Below are positions 62,501 through 64,000 of a stretch of DNA of 64,000 nt, piece by piece (positions within the stretch are counted from its first letter, which is position 1; each line of letters starts with the position of its first letter). A model generated the notes under the pieces. It was given only the letters and a program-made list of their open reading frames with translations. It searched no databases and was not told the origin of the DNA. The translations under genes and the position numbers were made by a program. The stretch spans positions 62,001 through 126,000 of the forward strand of contig JABMNN010000120.1 of NCBI GenBank assembly GCA_013204545.1, in the 5' to 3' direction. This DNA comes from Chloroflexota bacterium (lineage in GTDB: Bacteria; Chloroflexota; Dehalococcoidia; Lucifugimonadales; Lucifugimonadaceae).

Positions 62501-64000
62501 CTACCGGTAGTAAATAATTGAGTCGGCCGGCATCGAGTTAGGACAGTTTCCAGTTCCGTTGACTAGGGCCATTTGCATACCTCCAACCTGAATTTCGATG
62601 TAGAACCAACGGCGATCAGAAACGTAACAGTGTGAAGTGGTGAGGAGTGACGGATCGAGCCAGGTCGGTTGACTTTTTTCGATTCGGACATCGCTGCCGA
62701 TTCCACTGAGCGTCACGAAATCACCGGGCAACATTCCAATTGAAATTTTAGATTCTGAGAATTGGAGATCGAGCGAATCGAACCAAGCACCAGATGCTGC
62801 GCCAATGACATCTCGTTCTGTGGTTGTGCACTCGATACCTGAGAGCAGTCGTTGATCGTGTGTGCCGAATAAGGCGTACATCTGACTTTTCAGTGGTTCT
62901 TCGAAATAGTCGTACGGGCAAACGGCATGTATCGATTGGGTCATGTGGCCAATCTCGTAGCGTTCCTGATTGGCGAATTGATTTGTGTACGTTAGGTCGT
63001 ATGCGCCAAAATCCCACGCACCAAATCCTCCCGCTCCAACTGTGTAGCCAATTAGTTCACCCGCTTGGAACGAAATGGCATCGGTGTGAGTGGTTGCGCT
63101 ATTTGCGGACGCTGTCTTGGGTGATACAGCGGCGATCTTTGGCGCAACTTCCGAGATGTGGTCGAACTTGAAGCTGATTTCGCATGTCACATCGAAAAAA
63201 ATGAGGTATTCGCTCGTATCCACTATCGTGTCGTAATAGGCGACCGAGGTGAGTACGGAGTCAGCGACCGCATACACGGGAACCCGAACGTTATTGCCAT
63301 CAATCTTGTTCTGATTGTGCAAATAGGAATGGGGTTTGATCACACCTCCTGCGGGAGCACCAGTCGGGACGATCGAAGCTATTTGGGATAGATCAGTTGG
63401 TAACGCACTAAACCGTGCGGTTGGATCACTGGTGATATTACACGGTGTACCGGAGAGGGTAACAGGGCCACCGTTTTTTCGAATCTCGAACTCTTCATCC
63501 GAGCCGCAGGGTCGGAAGTAGCCGGTTCCTTCGTGGGTTACATCGGTCCAGCCTGAGCACGCGAGTTCGCTTGCGACTGTGATGGCTTCATCGACTGTTC
63601 CATAGTAGTGCTGTGGGAAGGGGCTGGTATTTGCGGTAGTTGTGACGGTTGCCTGAGGAGAGGGCATTGATCCCGGTGTTATCGGAATCACCGTCGGTTG
63701 AAATGGATTTCCAGATGTATCCGGATTCAGCGCCAACCAATATTCTGAGGTCAGTTGAAGTTGATCCCAAACTTCATCGTCAGCACATGCTCGAAAGTAC
63801 GTGACCCCGTCGATTCTTATAGTTGCCCAGCCGGTACAGCCGAGGATTTCTGCCAGTGCTACTGCTTCTGACTGAGTTACAAAGTAGGTCTCTGGCTTGT
63901 CAAGATCGTGAGCTTCCGCTGGGGTGCCGATTACTAGTTCAGTAGCCGGGGAATCCGAAGGTTCCTCCTGTGTTTGGGCTGGCAGAACGTTGTGTTGGGA
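62501..64000 (-). CDS. Large secreted protein with repeated Cys-rich modules and M23-like domain, 5' partial
   Basis: The frame is open to the right edge, so the N-terminus is missing; 499 residues are visible. Two copies of a module of about 45 residues read ALAEILGCTGWATIRIDG...YFRACADDE (from 63871) and TVASELACSGWTDVTHEG...YFRPCGSDEE (from 63592), each with a CxGW and a YFRxC. Pro/Thr-rich linkers separate them. The last 300 residues resemble a LytM/M23 barrel (VPVYAVADSVLTSVAYY, FQAGELIGYTVG) but with DFGAYD where HxH zinc ligands belong, so it is probably not a peptidase. It is likely to be an exported envelope-binding protein. Confidence 0.78.
   Translation of the reverse strand, partial: SQHNVLPAQTQEEPSDSPATELVIGTPAEAHDLDKPETYFVTQSEAVALAEILGCTGWATIRIDGVTYFRACADDEVWDQLQLTSEYWLALNPDTSGNPFQPTVIPITPGSMPSPQATVTTTANTSPFPQHYYGTVDEAITVASELACSGWTDVTHEGTGYFRPCGSDEEFEIRKNGGPVTLSGTPCNITSDPTARFSALPTDLSQIASIVPTGAPAGGVIKPHSYLHNQNKIDGNNVRVPVYAVADSVLTSVAYYDTIVDTSEYLIFFDVTCEISFKFDHISEVAPKIAAVSPKTASANSATTHTDAISFQAGELIGYTVGAGGFGAWDFGAYDLTYTNQFANQERYEIGHMTQSIHAVCPYDYFEEPLKSQMYALFGTHDQRLLSGIECTTTERDVIGAASGAWFDSLDLQFSESKISIGMLPGDFVTLSGIGSDVRIEKSQPTWLDPSLLTTSHCYVSDRRWFYIEIQVGGMQMALVNGTGNCPNSMPADSIIYYR

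Overview
The window is bacterial chromosome of roughly even GC content, densely coded on both strands. The best guess is a member of Chloroflexota (a SAR202 or Dehalococcoidia-like lineage). This is inferred from a type IV pilus operon that shows no secretin, PilP or PilQ (as in cells with one membrane), a DUF4012 envelope protein, a deazaflavin-type oxidoreductase and a DUF1537/PdxA2 sugar-acid pair. No ribosomal RNA or other decisive marker is present, so the assignment is tentative.

1-31 kb is a surface-polysaccharide locus. On the minus strand at its left end, a wbpG-hisH-hisF-asnB set would amidinate an N-acetyl sugar. Then come glycosyltransferases, methyltransferases, an RmlD-like reductase and a GT-C-like membrane protein. 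A plus-strand block follows: a truncated SDR, a two-subunit transketolase, a methyltransferase, a zinc-type dehydrogenase and a NUDIX hydrolase; it looks like a pathway for an unusual sugar. A Wzx-type flippase, more glycosyltransferases, a Wzy/ligase-type membrane protein, a DUF4012 protein, two lipoproteins and an epimerase complete the locus. Several members are broken: the SDR (N-terminus lost), an FkbM methyltransferase (in-frame TAG), a nucleotidyltransferase (frameshift plus TGA) and a possible glycosyltransferase tail.

31.6-33.8 kb holds cysD and cysN for sulfate activation. From 33.75 to 38.63 kb there is what I read as a small integrative element lodged in the 3' end of cysN. It carries two tandem tyrosine recombinases, two XRE regulators and an unknown protein. 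A second, diverged copy of the cysN tail lies at the far end, and a TTGCCA/TGGCAA palindrome occurs upstream of both recombinase genes. A decayed pdxA 3' end sits just inside its left edge. This element is the most interesting object in the window.

39-42.3 kb has a second FkbM methyltransferase and a DUF1537 kinase/PdxA2 dehydrogenase pair for four-carbon sugar acids. 42.4-52.8 kb is the type IV pilus region: an OmpR-type regulator and a major pilin on the minus strand, then a divergent operon of a LuxR-type regulator with an atypical receiver, pilB, pilC, three prepilin-like proteins, a PilN/PilO-like protein and a PilM-PilN fusion.

52.8-64 kb is mixed: a Gfo/Idh/MocA oxidoreductase, a nickel/cobalt transporter-like protein, an SDR, an orphan histidine kinase, a tandem universal stress protein, tRNA-Leu(CAA), an exonuclease-fold protein that has lost catalytic residues, an F420-type oxidoreductase candidate, a DUF4097-like secreted protein, a small membrane protein, and a large secreted protein running off the right edge with repeated Cys-rich modules and a degenerate M23-like domain.
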